Assembly (NCBI GenBank): GCA_949505625.1
Contig: CATBQD010000002.1
Location: 93,650-157,649, forward strand
Source: an uncultured Bacilli bacterium
GTDB taxonomy: Bacteria; Bacillota_I; Bacilli_A; RF39; UBA660
Direction of reading: 5' to 3'
Length of the DNA: 64,000 nucleotides
The position numbers and the translations under genes are program-made. The notes under the pieces were generated by a model that was not told where the DNA came from, did not search any database, and saw only the letters and a program-made list of their open reading frames with translations. Positions 17,265-27,681 of the stretch are shown here, in pieces (positions within the stretch are counted from its first letter, which is position 1; each line of letters begins with the position of its first letter).

Positions 17265-18992
17265 ATGATTGTAAAAAATTGGAATTTAAAATTTTTATGT
17301 GAAGGAGAAAATGAGTGGCAAGAATTAGGAACTAAATTAACTCAAAAAATAGAATCTTTAAAAGATTTACTAACAAAAGTAGAAACAGAAGTAGATATCA
17401 AAAATGTAATAGAAGCCAAATTAGAAATGGACCAGTTGCTAGAACGAATCTATTGTTATCCTAAAAGATTATTAGATTTGAATAACAATGATAGTGATGC
17501 GAAAGCAATGTTTACAAAAGCGCTTTCTTATTATGAGGAAACAGAAAAAGTGAGTGCATTAGTAAAAAAAGTGATAATAGAAAATTCTGATTTGGTAGAT
17601 AGTTTTCTTTTAAAGTTTCCTCATTTTAAAAGATATATTGAGTTGATTCGTAGAATGGAAGAACATCAAGTTCAAAATGAAGAAGCTTATGCAATCCAAA
17701 AAAAAGAACTAGAAACTTTAAAAGATATTTATCGTTCTCTAGTTCGACAAGATTTGAAATTTAGAGATATTAATACAAATGAACCAATAACAGAAGCAAC
17801 ACTTTCTGGTCTGTCTCATTCTAAGAATGTAGAAGAACGCAAACAAGCTTTTGAAATTACGATGAATGCTTATAAGGAAATCTCTAATACTTTAGCGACG
17901 ATTTATCAAAATAAAATAAGAGTAGAAGAAGAACTTGCTAAAGAAAAGGGGTTTGCTTCTCATTTAGAATCTTATCTCTATGAAGATGGTCTACCAAATT
18001 CTATTGTCTCTAATTTAATTACAACAGTAAGAGCTAATTTAGATATTGAACACGATTGGATGCAATATAAAAAAGAAGTATTGGGCTTATCAGAATTTCA
18101 TCTTTATGATATGCAACAAACTGCTTTTTCTGATGTTTTTAAAGAAATACCATTAGAAGAAGCCATGCAAATATTGAAACAAAGTTTTGGATTATTAGGA
18201 GAAGATTATATAACAAAATTAGAGGAAGGTTTTTCTAGTGGTTGGCTTGATTTAACAGTAAGTAAAACCAAACGAAAGGATTCTTTTAGCTGTATTACTT
18301 ATAGTGGTGCTCCTTATACAATGTTACAATATAAAGAAGATTCTGAATCTTTACGTATTCTAGCTCATGAAACTGGTCATATGCTTCATACTGCTTATGC
18401 TAAGGAAAATCAATTTGAATATTTTGAATATTCTCTTTTCTTAGCAGAAATTGCATCTAAAGTTCATGAAATATTGTTGTATCATCATTTGATAGAAAAA
18501 AGTGAAAGTGAAGAAGAAAAAAATTATTTTTTAGAGCAAATGCTTTCTAGTTTTTGTACTTCTTTATTTTCCCAAACAATGTTAACAGAATTTGAAGTAG
18601 AGGTTCATAAAAAATTGCAGAATCAAGAATCTATTGGGACTGAAACACTACAATCTGTTTATTTTTCTTTGGCAACAATTTATTATGGAGAGTCTTGTAC
18701 AATGGACCAATTAGTAGGAGTTACTTACGGAAAAATTCTACATTTTTATCTCTATCCTTCCTATTATGTATGGCAATATGGAGTAGGGGTTTCGATTGCT
18801 TATAAAATAGCAGCAGATTTAATCGATAATAATCATAATATGAGAAGAAACTATATTGAATTTTTAAAAGCTGGAAATAGACTCAGTGTTGCTGATTCTC
18901 TTAAACTAATTGGAATAGATTTAGAAGATGGAACTTATGTAGAAGAGGCGTGTGAATTCATGAAGAAGAAAATGAAGGTGTTAAAACGATGA
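17265..18992 (+). CDS. M3 family oligoendopeptidase (PepF-like)
   Basis: LAHETGHMLHTAYA HExxH motif; M3-type length and C-terminus. Confidence 0.9.
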   Translation: MIVKNWNLKFLCEGENEWQELGTKLTQKIESLKDLLTKVETEVDIKNVIEAKLEMDQLLERIYCYPKRLLDLNNNDSDAKAMFTKALSYYEETEKVSALVKKVIIENSDLVDSFLLKFPHFKRYIELIRRMEEHQVQNEEAYAIQKKELETLKDIYRSLVRQDLKFRDINTNEPITEATLSGLSHSKNVEERKQAFEITMNAYKEISNTLATIYQNKIRVEEELAKEKGFASHLESYLYEDGLPNSIVSNLITTVRANLDIEHDWMQYKKEVLGLSEFHLYDMQQTAFSDVFKEIPLEEAMQILKQSFGLLGEDYITKLEEGFSSGWLDLTVSKTKRKDSFSCITYSGAPYTMLQYKEDSESLRILAHETGHMLHTAYAKENQFEYFEYSLFLAEIASKVHEILLYHHLIEKSESEEEKNYFLEQMLSSFCTSLFSQTMLTEFEVEVHKKLQNQESIGTETLQSVYFSLATIYYGESCTMDQLVGVTYGKILHFYLYPSYYVWQYGVGVSIAYKIAADLIDNNHNMRRNYIEFLKAGNRLSVADSLKLIGIDLEDGTYVEEACEFMKKKMKVLKR

Positions 18993-19543
18993 ATGAATTA
19001 GAAAAAATTTTATTAAAAGAAAATATTTTAACTTCTATAAAAGAAAATGAGAAAACCTTATTTGAGCTCATTCCAGAGTTAAAAAGAATGATTGGTTTTT
19101 CTCATAAGCACCCTCATCATCATTTGGATGTCTGGGGACATACCTTATTAGCGCTTTCTTTTAGTGAAGCAGACTTAGAGATAAGAACCGCTTTGCTCCT
19201 TCATGATATTGGAAAAGTTACTTGTTATCAGGAGGGAGAAATTAGACATTTTCATGGGTATCCATATGAATCATTTCGTGTTGCAGTTCCAATTTTAGAA
19301 CGATTAGGGTATTCTCATAGTCAGATTGCACGTATTGGATTTTTGATTGCTTGTCATGATGAAAGTGCCTTAAAGGTAGCATCTGATATGCCTAAAGAAT
19401 TAATAGAAAAATTAATAAAGATGCAATATTGTGATGCAAAAGCCCATCATCCAGATTATGTACAAGGGAAAGTAGCGCGATTAGATAATATTGTAGATTC
19501 TCTTGGGATTTCTTTAGAAAATTCAGTTTTAAAACAACAATAG
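18989..19543 (+). CDS. HD domain phosphohydrolase
   Basis: HHHLDVWGHTLLAL...TALLLHDIGKVTC. Confidence 0.85.
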   Translation: MNELEKILLKENILTSIKENEKTLFELIPELKRMIGFSHKHPHHHLDVWGHTLLALSFSEADLEIRTALLLHDIGKVTCYQEGEIRHFHGYPYESFRVAVPILERLGYSHSQIARIGFLIACHDESALKVASDMPKELIEKLIKMQYCDAKAHHPDYVQGKVARLDNIVDSLGISLENSVLKQQ

Positions 19544-19628
19544 TTGTTTTTTTTCTGAAATTTTTGTGAAATTGACTATTATTTTTAATCGTGATAAGAT
19601 AAACCTGAAAAGAAGTTTTGGGGAAGTG

Positions 19629-20339
19629 ATGCATATGGAAATGCAAGGGGAACTAGCGAATATTGAAGAAAAAGAAACTGTATTTGCACAAGGAATTTGT
19701 GGAATGAAATTATTTTGGATTTTTGTAATAGCTTCTATTTTTGGAACTTATTATGAACAAATTTTGAATGCTATAACAATGTATTTTAGAACAAATGAAT
19801 TTGTCTGGGAATTTCGTAGAGGGGTTTTATATGGCCCTTTTAGTCCGATTTATGGAGCAGGAGCAGTATTGATGATTTGGATTCTTGGAAGAAAAAACAG
19901 AAAACCTTGGAAAACAATTTTTTTAGGAGCATTATTAGGTGGAAGTTTCGAATATATTATTAGTGTATTACAGGAAATCTTTGTTGGAAGTACATCATGG
20001 AATTATAGTGGTCAATTTTTAAATATTAATGGAAGGACAACGATTCCAATTATGATTGCGTGGGGAATTATGTGCTTTATTTTTGTAGATAAAATATATC
20101 CATATTTGTCGAATGCAATTGAAAAAGTGCCTTATCACTTTGGAATGGTCATTTCAAGAATCATGATTTTATTATTGTGTATGGACATGTTAATTTCTTG
20201 GACTGCTTTATTTAGGCAGTATATGAGAACATTAAATCATCCTCCTGCTACGGTGATAGGAGAACTATATGACAGAATTTATTCTGATGCAGTTTTAGAA
20301 TATCATTTTCCAAATATGAAAATAAAAGGTGGCAAATAG
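19629..20339 (+). CDS. CmpB-like putative ABC-transporter permease family membrane protein
   Basis: GVLYGPFSPIYGAGAVLMIW...LLGGSFEYIISVLQE...W.YSGQFLNINGRTTIPIMIAWG. Confidence 0.75.
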   Translation: MHMEMQGELANIEEKETVFAQGICGMKLFWIFVIASIFGTYYEQILNAITMYFRTNEFVWEFRRGVLYGPFSPIYGAGAVLMIWILGRKNRKPWKTIFLGALLGGSFEYIISVLQEIFVGSTSWNYSGQFLNINGRTTIPIMIAWGIMCFIFVDKIYPYLSNAIEKVPYHFGMVISRIMILLLCMDMLISWTALFRQYMRTLNHPPATVIGELYDRIYSDAVLEYHFPNMKIKGGK

Positions 20340-20342
20340 AGT

Positions 20343-21563
20343 ATGAAGATTGTATTTTATGTAAGTTCTTTTGTAATTGCAATTGGGCTCATTCGAATTT
20401 TGGTATGTCTAATAAAAAGAAATAAGATTAAAAATGTTCCTATAAAAGAGGTAAAAGAAGACGCTAATTTCTGTATTTTAATACCAGCAAGAAATGAATC
20501 AAAAGTAATTGAAACATTACTTTCTAGTATTATGAAACAAACATATTTACCATCTTCCATTTATGTTGTGGTAGAAGATAATCTGGATCCTACAGTAGAA
20601 ATTTGCAAAAGATACCAGGCCAATGTATTTGTAAGAACAACGATAGAAGGTAGAAGAAGAAAAGGATATGCTTTAGATGAAGTGTTAAAAAGTATCAATA
20701 AAAACTATGATGCTTATGTTATTTTAGATGCTGATAATATTTTAGATGAAAATTTTCTAAAAGAAATGAATGAAACTTATAAAAAAGGATATGATATCGG
20801 AGTAGGATATCGTAATTGTAAAAACGGAAATGAAAGTATTTTTGCGGCCACTTCTGCTCTCACATTTTCTATGATTAATACTCTTTCTAATGAAGTTCGA
20901 GTAAGAAGAAACAAGAATATTACTGTTTCTGGGACAGGTTTTTATATTAGAGGTAATTGGATAAAAAAATGGAATGGATATCCCTTTCATTCTTTAACAG
21001 AAGACTACGAATTAAGTTTGTATGCAACTCTTCATAATATGACTTCTACTTATAATGAAAAAGCAATTTTTTATGATGAACAACCAGTTACTTATAAGGA
21101 AACTATAAAGCAAAGAGTGAGATGGATTCGAGGATATTTTGATTCTAGAAAAGAATATGTACCCTTATTAATGAAGGCTTATAAAAATACAGGTTCTATT
21201 TCTCAATATCAAGCAACCATTGGAGTAAAACCTTATGTTTGGATTGTGGTTGGTCTTGTAATTGCTTTTTTCGGTCAATTGGGAATATTATTTTATCAGG
21301 CAATCGTTCAAAGTAATTTTGTGTATTCTCTTTCGTTTTTAGGAATTCTATTCGGAAGTATTTATGGAGTTTTATTTATTTTTACTTTGATATTATTAAT
21401 GTTAGAACGAAAAAAGTTGAATTTATGCTTTTCGATGAAATTAAAGGCTTTATTTTTTAATCCAATTTTCTTGGTTACATATGTTTATTGTGCTTTAAAA
21501 GCGGTTTTAAAAAAAGAGATTACATGGGATACAATCATTCACCAATCCAATAATATTAGTTAG
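20343..21563 (+). CDS. Glycosyltransferase family 2
   Basis: FCILIPARNESKVIETLLSSI, DADNILDENFL, LTEDYELS, QRVRWIRGY. Confidence 0.88.
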   Translation: MKIVFYVSSFVIAIGLIRILVCLIKRNKIKNVPIKEVKEDANFCILIPARNESKVIETLLSSIMKQTYLPSSIYVVVEDNLDPTVEICKRYQANVFVRTTIEGRRRKGYALDEVLKSINKNYDAYVILDADNILDENFLKEMNETYKKGYDIGVGYRNCKNGNESIFAATSALTFSMINTLSNEVRVRRNKNITVSGTGFYIRGNWIKKWNGYPFHSLTEDYELSLYATLHNMTSTYNEKAIFYDEQPVTYKETIKQRVRWIRGYFDSRKEYVPLLMKAYKNTGSISQYQATIGVKPYVWIVVGLVIAFFGQLGILFYQAIVQSNFVYSLSFLGILFGSIYGVLFIFTLILLMLERKKLNLCFSMKLKALFFNPIFLVTYVYCALKAVLKKEITWDTIIHQSNNIS

Positions 21564-21619
21564 AGATGAATAGATAAAAATAAATACGTATTATTAATTT
21601 TTGTGTAATAATTATAAAG

Positions 21620-21660
21620 ATAAGTTAGACATTTGTTTTTAATGTTTAACTTATTTTTTT
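21620..21660 (+). terminator. Rho-independent terminator
   Basis: AAGTTAGACATTtgttttAATGTTTAACTTATTTTTTT. Confidence 0.7.
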
Positions 21661-21812
21661 ATATATTAGGAAATGAGTGCAATAAAAAGGATATGAGAAA
21701 GATATAAGATATAATTAATTAGGGAGCAGCAAACTAATATTGATAAATTTATTAAAAATATAAGATTTTATTTTGTATCAAAGTGAAAATTATAAAAAAT
21801 AGGAGGTTTTAA

Positions 21813-22646
21813 ATGAATCAAATAAAAGAATGCAATGAAAATATTTTTGAGAGTATAAGACATATTGATGAATATGGCAATGAATATTGGAATGCAAGAG
21901 AATTGATGCTATTACTTGAATATAGCAAGTGGGAAAACTTTCATAAAGTTATCAAAAGTGTAATGATTGCATGTGAAAAAAGCAATTATCGCATTGAGGA
22001 TTGGCTTCCCGAAGTCAGGAAGCCAATCATAAGTGGGAAAGGTAGAAAAAGCTTTATAGTTGATTATAAATTGTCTAGGTATGCTTGTTATTTGATAGCA
22101 CAGAATGGGGATAGTAGGAAAACTGTAATTGCGCTTGCCCAAACTTATTTTGCAATTCAAACCAGAAAACAAGAAATTAGTGAAAAAGAATATGGAATGC
22201 TTACTGAAGACGAAAAAAGATTTTATCAAAGAAACTTAACAAAAAAAGGAAATTATTCTTTAAATAGAATAGCTATACAATCAGGCGTTAAGAATTTAGA
22301 TAAATTTCATAATGCTGGTTATAGAGGCTTATATAATGGTGAGACAGCAGATGATATTGCAAAGAGAAAGAGTTTAAGATATCGAGAAGATATTTTAGAC
22401 AATATGGGAAGTGAAGAATTAGCTGATAATCTATTTCGCATTGTGCAAACTGAATCCAAATTAAAAAATGAAAAAATTGATAATGAATTTGATGCAAATA
22501 TTACTCATTATGAAGTTGGAAGAGCAGTAAGAGAAACAATTGAGAAACTAGGAGGTACAATGCCAGAAGAATTACCAACTCCTAAAAAATCATTAAAAGA
22601 ATTAGAAAAAGAAAATAAAGCTAAGTTGAATTTTGTATCATATTAA
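21813..22646 (+). CDS. dinD: DinD-like DNA damage-inducible protein (BRO N-terminal type)
   Basis: YWNARELMLLLEYSKWENFHKVI...DYKLSRYACYLIAQNGDSRKTVIALAQTYFAIQTRKQE. Confidence 0.88.
   Translation: MNQIKECNENIFESIRHIDEYGNEYWNARELMLLLEYSKWENFHKVIKSVMIACEKSNYRIEDWLPEVRKPIISGKGRKSFIVDYKLSRYACYLIAQNGDSRKTVIALAQTYFAIQTRKQEISEKEYGMLTEDEKRFYQRNLTKKGNYSLNRIAIQSGVKNLDKFHNAGYRGLYNGETADDIAKRKSLRYREDILDNMGSEELADNLFRIVQTESKLKNEKIDNEFDANITHYEVGRAVRETIEKLGGTMPEELPTPKKSLKELEKENKAKLNFVSY
21999..22028. repeat. Perfect 11-bp inverted repeat inside dinD
   Basis: GATTGGCTTCC-cgaagtca-GGAAGCCAATC. Confidence 0.95.
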
Positions 22647-22722
22647 TATGATAAATTTCTCATTCGTTTACTTTTTTAATGCCATATGATACAATAATTT
22701 TAGAAATAAAGGTAGTGGAAGC

Positions 22723-23907
22723 ATGTCAAAGAATTATCAGTCATTATTTAGCTTAAGACTTTTAAAAAGTATTATTGGTATATTTACAAGTAATTTTTTA
22801 GTTCTTTATTTTTTAGAATTAAATAATCAAAATATTTTACCTCTTGGAATTTATTATATTGTTGTATATCTTACTATATTTTTAACCATCTTTTTTGTTA
22901 GAAATATTTGTAAAACAGAAAAGAGAATTTATTTACTTCGCATTGGAATTTTATTAAATTTTATTTATTTTTTATTACTTGCTATATTAAAAGAAAAAAT
23001 TATTTCTTATGTTTGGTTAATTGGTTTAGTTTATGGATTAGAAGAAGGATTCTATTATTCCATTTATAATAACTTTGAATCTACAGGAATTAATAATGAA
23101 GAACGTGCTAAATTTATTGGTTCTTATACTGCTTGGAATGCAATACTCGGAATGCTGATTCCAATCTTCTTTGGTTCTTTAATCAGTGCAGAAGGATTTG
23201 GAAAGGGTGTAATTGTTGTTCTTGTTTTAGTAGTTTTTCAAATTGCTTGTTCTTTGATATTTAAAGATTCTCATGTTCCAAAAGCAAATAAAACAAACTT
23301 AAAAAAATATGCTGAATTAGTAGAACGAAAGACTTGTATTCAAAAATCTTATTTGTTATCCATTTTTGAAGGATTTATTTATAATGGAGCTTTCAGTAGT
23401 ATTATTACTGTTTATGTAATTAAAGTATTTAATGGAAGCTTTGAACTAGGTATCTTTACAGCACTTTTTAGTATTGTCACTTGTATTTGTGGAATTTTAT
23501 TTGCTAAAAAAGTAAGAGAACAAGACTATCAAAAATTATTAAAATTTTCTACTTTTTTTATGATAGTAGGTACTATTTTTATCATGATTGCTTGTAATCC
23601 TTTTACTGTTATTTTGTTTAATTTCTTTCAATCTTTTTCAAAATCTTTGATGACTCTTATCAATGAAAAAAATAAGTTTGATATTACCAATTTATCAGAG
23701 ATTAAAAATAAATATAAAGAAGAATATTTTTTAGGGGTAGAGGGATTTTTGATGATTGGAAGAATTATGAGTTATGGAATTTTCATTTTACTTTCTTTTG
23801 CAACGACAACAATGGAAACCAATCTTATTTTAGCGCTTTTTATGCTTTTCATATTTTGTTTAGGAGCTTCTGCTATTTCCCTTAATAAAGAAAGGAGAAA
23901 TCTATGA
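22723..23907 (+). CDS. MFS-type transporter
   Basis: ~12 hydrophobic segments; GLVYGLEEGFYYSIYNNFES. Confidence 0.75.
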   Translation: MSKNYQSLFSLRLLKSIIGIFTSNFLVLYFLELNNQNILPLGIYYIVVYLTIFLTIFFVRNICKTEKRIYLLRIGILLNFIYFLLLAILKEKIISYVWLIGLVYGLEEGFYYSIYNNFESTGINNEERAKFIGSYTAWNAILGMLIPIFFGSLISAEGFGKGVIVVLVLVVFQIACSLIFKDSHVPKANKTNLKKYAELVERKTCIQKSYLLSIFEGFIYNGAFSSIITVYVIKVFNGSFELGIFTALFSIVTCICGILFAKKVREQDYQKLLKFSTFFMIVGTIFIMIACNPFTVILFNFFQSFSKSLMTLINEKNKFDITNLSEIKNKYKEEYFLGVEGFLMIGRIMSYGIFILLSFATTTMETNLILALFMLFIFCLGASAISLNKERRNL

Positions 23908-24830
23908 AAATAGAAACCATTCAGTCTAAAAAAGATAACTTAAAGTTAGAGCTTGCAATTATAGAACCAAAACAAAATCCAATTGGAATTGTACAAATTT
24001 CTCATGGTATGGCAGAACATAAAGAACGTTATTTTCCTTTTATGGAGTTTTTAGCCAAACATGGTTATATTGCAGTTATTCATGACCACAGAGGACATGG
24101 AAATAGTGTGAAAAGAAAAGAGGACTTGGGATATTTTTATACTAGAGATAGTGCTTATATTGTAGATGATTTATATCAAGTAACTGAATACATAAAAGAA
24201 AAGTATCCAAATTTAGAAGTTGCATTATTTAGCCATAGTATGGGAACTTTAGTATCTAGATGCTATATTGAAAAGTATGATAAAGAAATTAAAAAGTTAA
24301 TTTTATGTGGACCTCCAACAAAGAATAATCTTGTAGATATTGGAATCTTGAGTGCAAAATTGATGATTTTATTAAATGGAGAGCATCATAGAAGTAATTT
24401 ATTACAAAAACTAACATTTGGTAGTTATAATCAAGGTTATAAGATAGAAAATAGTTGGGTTTGTTCTGATGAACATTCGGTAGAACAATATAATAAAGAT
24501 GAGCTTTGTGGTTATATCTTTACAAATAATGGTTTCTTAAATTTATATCAACTAATGAAGCAGGCTTATAAAAAGAAAAACTTTAAAGTTCAAAATGAGA
24601 GATTAAGTATTTTTATGATAGCAGGAGAAAAAGACCCTGTTATTCAAAGTAACAAGAAATTTGAACAATTAAAACAATTTTTAAATGAAGTTGGATATCA
24701 AAAAATCTCTACAAAATTGTATTCAAATAGACGTCATGAGATTTTAAATGGTTTATCAAAAGAGGAAGTCTATCAAGATGTTTTGGAGTTTCTAAAAGAT
24801 AATGAAATAGAGGAGAAATATGAGAAATAA
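23904..24830 (+). CDS. Alpha/beta hydrolase (lysophospholipase/monoacylglycerol lipase-like)
   Basis: [35 protein letters not shown]. Confidence 0.88.
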   Translation: MKIETIQSKKDNLKLELAIIEPKQNPIGIVQISHGMAEHKERYFPFMEFLAKHGYIAVIHDHRGHGNSVKRKEDLGYFYTRDSAYIVDDLYQVTEYIKEKYPNLEVALFSHSMGTLVSRCYIEKYDKEIKKLILCGPPTKNNLVDIGILSAKLMILLNGEHHRSNLLQKLTFGSYNQGYKIENSWVCSDEHSVEQYNKDELCGYIFTNNGFLNLYQLMKQAYKKKNFKVQNERLSIFMIAGEKDPVIQSNKKFEQLKQFLNEVGYQKISTKLYSNRRHEILNGLSKEEVYQDVLEFLKDNEIEEKYEK

Positions 24831-25416
24831 AACAATTACAAGGAAAATTACACAAGGAATGTATGTGTTAACAACAAAAGATGGTGGATGTGTTGTAGAT
24901 GCAGTATCACAAATTAGTGCAGGAGAAAATCCGCTTATTTCTGTAGCAGTTATGAAGAAAAATTATACAAATGAATTGCTTCATAAAAATGATAGATTCG
25001 CACTTTCTATTATTGGAATGAATACAAATCCTGAAATTATTAAAACGTTTGGATTAAATTCAATGAGGGATATCAATAAATTTGAAAAAACAAAAATGGA
25101 AGAAATAGAAGAGATTCCAATTGTAGAAGATTCCTTAGGATATATGATTTTAGAAAAAATGGATATGATAGAAAATGATACACACACTTTGGTGATTGGA
25201 AAATTGATAGAAGCAGATGTATTTAAAAATGAAGAAGCTATGAGTTATGGGTATTATCAAGAACATAAAGAAGAGTTATTAAAAGTAAAAACAGAAGAAG
25301 GAAAAACAGCTTTTATTTGTACGGTTTGCGGATATGTATATTATGGAGAAGAATTACCTGACGATTTTGTGTGTCCTATCTGTGGAGTTGGAAAAGAATT
25401 ATTTCGAAAACAATAG
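24820..25416 (+). CDS. Flavin reductase-like domain fused to rubredoxin (high-molecular-weight rubredoxin type)
   Basis: [32 protein letters not shown]-terminal rubredoxin. Confidence 0.88.
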   Translation: MRNKTITRKITQGMYVLTTKDGGCVVDAVSQISAGENPLISVAVMKKNYTNELLHKNDRFALSIIGMNTNPEIIKTFGLNSMRDINKFEKTKMEEIEEIPIVEDSLGYMILEKMDMIENDTHTLVIGKLIEADVFKNEEAMSYGYYQEHKEELLKVKTEEGKTAFICTVCGYVYYGEELPDDFVCPICGVGKELFRKQ

Positions 25417-25461
25417 TTCTTTTTTCTTTCCTATGATATACTAAAATATAAGGTGATAGGA

Positions 25462-25866
25462 ATGAAAGCAATAACCATAAAACAACCTTGGGCAACATTA
25501 ATAGCAGAAGGCTATAAAAAGTATGAATTTAGGACTTGGAGAACAAAATATCGTGGGGAAATACTCATTCATGCTGGTAAGGGAATTGATAAAAAAGCAG
25601 TGGAGAGATTTAAACATTTGAATTTAAATTATCCAATTGGTCAAATCATTGCTAAAGCGGACCTTACGGATTGTGTTAAAGTAGATGATAGATTAAGAGA
25701 AGAATTAAAAAAGATTGATTCTATTGTATATAAAGGGGTTATTGATAAAACTTCTAATGATTGGGATGGATATGGATTTCAATTAGAAAATGTTCAAAAA
25801 ATAAAACCAATTGAAATAAATGGCAAATTAAGCTTATGGGATTATGATGGTGATTTAGAAATATGA
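25462..25866 (+). CDS. ASCH domain protein
   Basis: MKAITIKQPWATLIAEGYKKYEFRTWRTKYRGEILIHAGK. Confidence 0.88.
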   Translation: MKAITIKQPWATLIAEGYKKYEFRTWRTKYRGEILIHAGKGIDKKAVERFKHLNLNYPIGQIIAKADLTDCVKVDDRLREELKKIDSIVYKGVIDKTSNDWDGYGFQLENVQKIKPIEINGKLSLWDYDGDLEI

Positions 25867-26516
25867 TAATAGAAGAAGAAATTTTTGAAACTGCACATTA
25901 TGAAGAAACTAAACTTTTAAATTATGGATTTAAGAAACAAAAGCAAAATTTCTATTATGAAACTACAATTTATAATGGAGAATTTTCTGTAGAGATTACT
26001 ATCACTGAAGCAGGAAAAGTAAATGGTAGAATGATAGAGTGTTGTTCTAATGAAGAATTCTTTAATTTTAGATTGAATACAGATGGTGCTTTTCTAAATA
26101 GTTTAAAAGAAGAATATATAAAATTATTAGAGGATATTAAAGAAAATTGCTTTCAATATACAAAGAAGAAAAATTATTGGGTTGTTCCTGCTAGTGTAAC
26201 TAGATATGATGTCATATCGCATTTTGAAAATTATGATACAATTACTTGGAGACAAAGAGCAGATATAAAGTTACAGGATATCGTTTATATTTATATTGGC
26301 AGTCCAATTTCTTCTATTATGTTTCAGTGTGAAGCAATAAAAGTAAATTTTGTAGGAGAACATCAAAATACGATGGAATTAAAATTAATAGAAAAATATG
26401 AAGCTGGTATTTATTCGTTAGAAAAACTTAAAAACTATGATTTGAGAGCAATTAGAGGTACTAGAAGAATGCCAGAAAAAGCTTTAGATTTTTTAAATAG
26501 AAAAGAGGAAAAATAA
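25863..26516 (+). CDS. MmcQ/YjbR-like N-terminal domain plus EVE/PUA-like C-terminal domain
   Basis: YGFKKQKQNFYYETTI..FSVEITI and NYWVVPASVTRYDVISHFENYDTITWRQRADIKLQDIVYIYIGSPISSIMFQCEAI. Confidence 0.65.
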   Translation: MIIEEEIFETAHYEETKLLNYGFKKQKQNFYYETTIYNGEFSVEITITEAGKVNGRMIECCSNEEFFNFRLNTDGAFLNSLKEEYIKLLEDIKENCFQYTKKKNYWVVPASVTRYDVISHFENYDTITWRQRADIKLQDIVYIYIGSPISSIMFQCEAIKVNFVGEHQNTMELKLIEKYEAGIYSLEKLKNYDLRAIRGTRRMPEKALDFLNRKEEK

Positions 26517-26905
26517 TGGAACAAGAAATGAATGAAATAAATGTAGAAACAGAACCTTTATTTGAGGAATATGTTGATTTTGAAACTTTTAGCAAGTCTG
26601 ATTTTAGGGCTGTTAAAATTAAGGATTGTAAAGCTGTCTTAAAAAGTAAAAAATTATTAGAATTTACTTTAGATGATGGGACAGGAATCGATAGAACAAT
26701 TTTAAGTGGGATTCATGCTTTTTATGAGCCAGAAGAATTAATTGGAAAAACGGCGATTGCCATTTTAAACTTGCCACCTAGAAATATGATGGGAATTGAT
26801 TCTTGTGGAATGCTGATTTCTGCTGTTCATAGTGAAAATGGAGAAGAAAAACTACATCTTCTTTTGGTAGATGATAGTATTCCAGCAGGTGCAAAATTAT
26901 ATTAA
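26516..26905 (+). CDS. Stand-alone EMAP/tRNA-binding (MetRS C-terminal/CsaA-like) OB-fold protein
   Basis: DFETFSKSDFRAVKIKDCKAV...DDGTGIDRTILSGI...GKTAIAILNLPPRNMMGIDSCGMLISA. Confidence 0.85.
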   Translation: MEQEMNEINVETEPLFEEYVDFETFSKSDFRAVKIKDCKAVLKSKKLLEFTLDDGTGIDRTILSGIHAFYEPEELIGKTAIAILNLPPRNMMGIDSCGMLISAVHSENGEEKLHLLLVDDSIPAGAKLY

Positions 26906-27006
26906 ATAGATATAAGCTTTGATAAGAAATTATGAAAGCTTATTTTATATTACAATATTGTAATATAGAAAAAATGAGTTTGTGCTATAATAAAAAAAGA
27001 GGGGAT

Positions 27007-27681
27007 ATGATGAAAAAAATACTCATTGTAGAAGATGATGAATCAATTAGAATAGAGTTGTCAGAATTGTTACAAGCATCTGGATATGAGCCAGTAATGG
27101 TTACAGATTTTGAAAATGTAGAGACTGAAATTCTAAAAAAAAATCCAGATTTAATTTTATTAGATATTAATATTCCTTATGTTAATGGTGAAATATTGCT
27201 TCAAAAAATTAGAAAAAATATGGATACACCTGTTATTATGGTAACCAGTAAAAATACAGAAGCAGATGAATTATTATCTATGATGTATGGAGCAGATGAT
27301 TATATTACAAAGCCATATAATCCTAATATTTTATTGTTTCGTATTGCCAATATTTTTAAAAGGCAAAATAAAAATGAAGAGGTTTTTTCCTATTTTGATA
27401 TTGATATTGATAAAGAGCGTGGAATTTTAAGAAAAAATGGAGTAGAGGTATTTCTTACTAAAAATGAGATGCTGATTTTCTCTTACTTAGTGATGCATAA
27501 AAATGAAATTGTCACTAGAGATGAATTGATGACTACATTATGGGATAGTGCTTTTTATATTAATGATAATGCTCTTACAGTAAACATTAGTAGATTAAGA
27601 GCAAAATTAAAAGAAATTGGATATGAAAATGCAATTGAGACTAGAAAAGGTTATGGGTATATCTTACATGAAATTTTCTAA
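27007..27681 (+). CDS. OmpR-family response regulator (BceR/YxdJ-like)
   Basis: ILIVEDDESIR...LILLDINIPYVNGE...TSKN...DDYITKPYNPNILLFR; winged-helix C-terminus. Confidence 0.9.
   Translation: MMKKILIVEDDESIRIELSELLQASGYEPVMVTDFENVETEILKKNPDLILLDINIPYVNGEILLQKIRKNMDTPVIMVTSKNTEADELLSMMYGADDYITKPYNPNILLFRIANIFKRQNKNEEVFSYFDIDIDKERGILRKNGVEVFLTKNEMLIFSYLVMHKNEIVTRDELMTTLWDSAFYINDNALTVNISRLRAKLKEIGYENAIETRKGYGYILHEIF

Noticed and set aside
21661-21812. LexA/SOS box upstream of dinD
   Set aside because: No GAACnnnnGTTC-like or CTG-N10-CAG site seen in the upstream region.
21813-22646. dinD-like gene as sign of a prophage
   Set aside because: No integrase, terminase, portal or lysis genes nearby; flanks are ordinary chromosomal genes.
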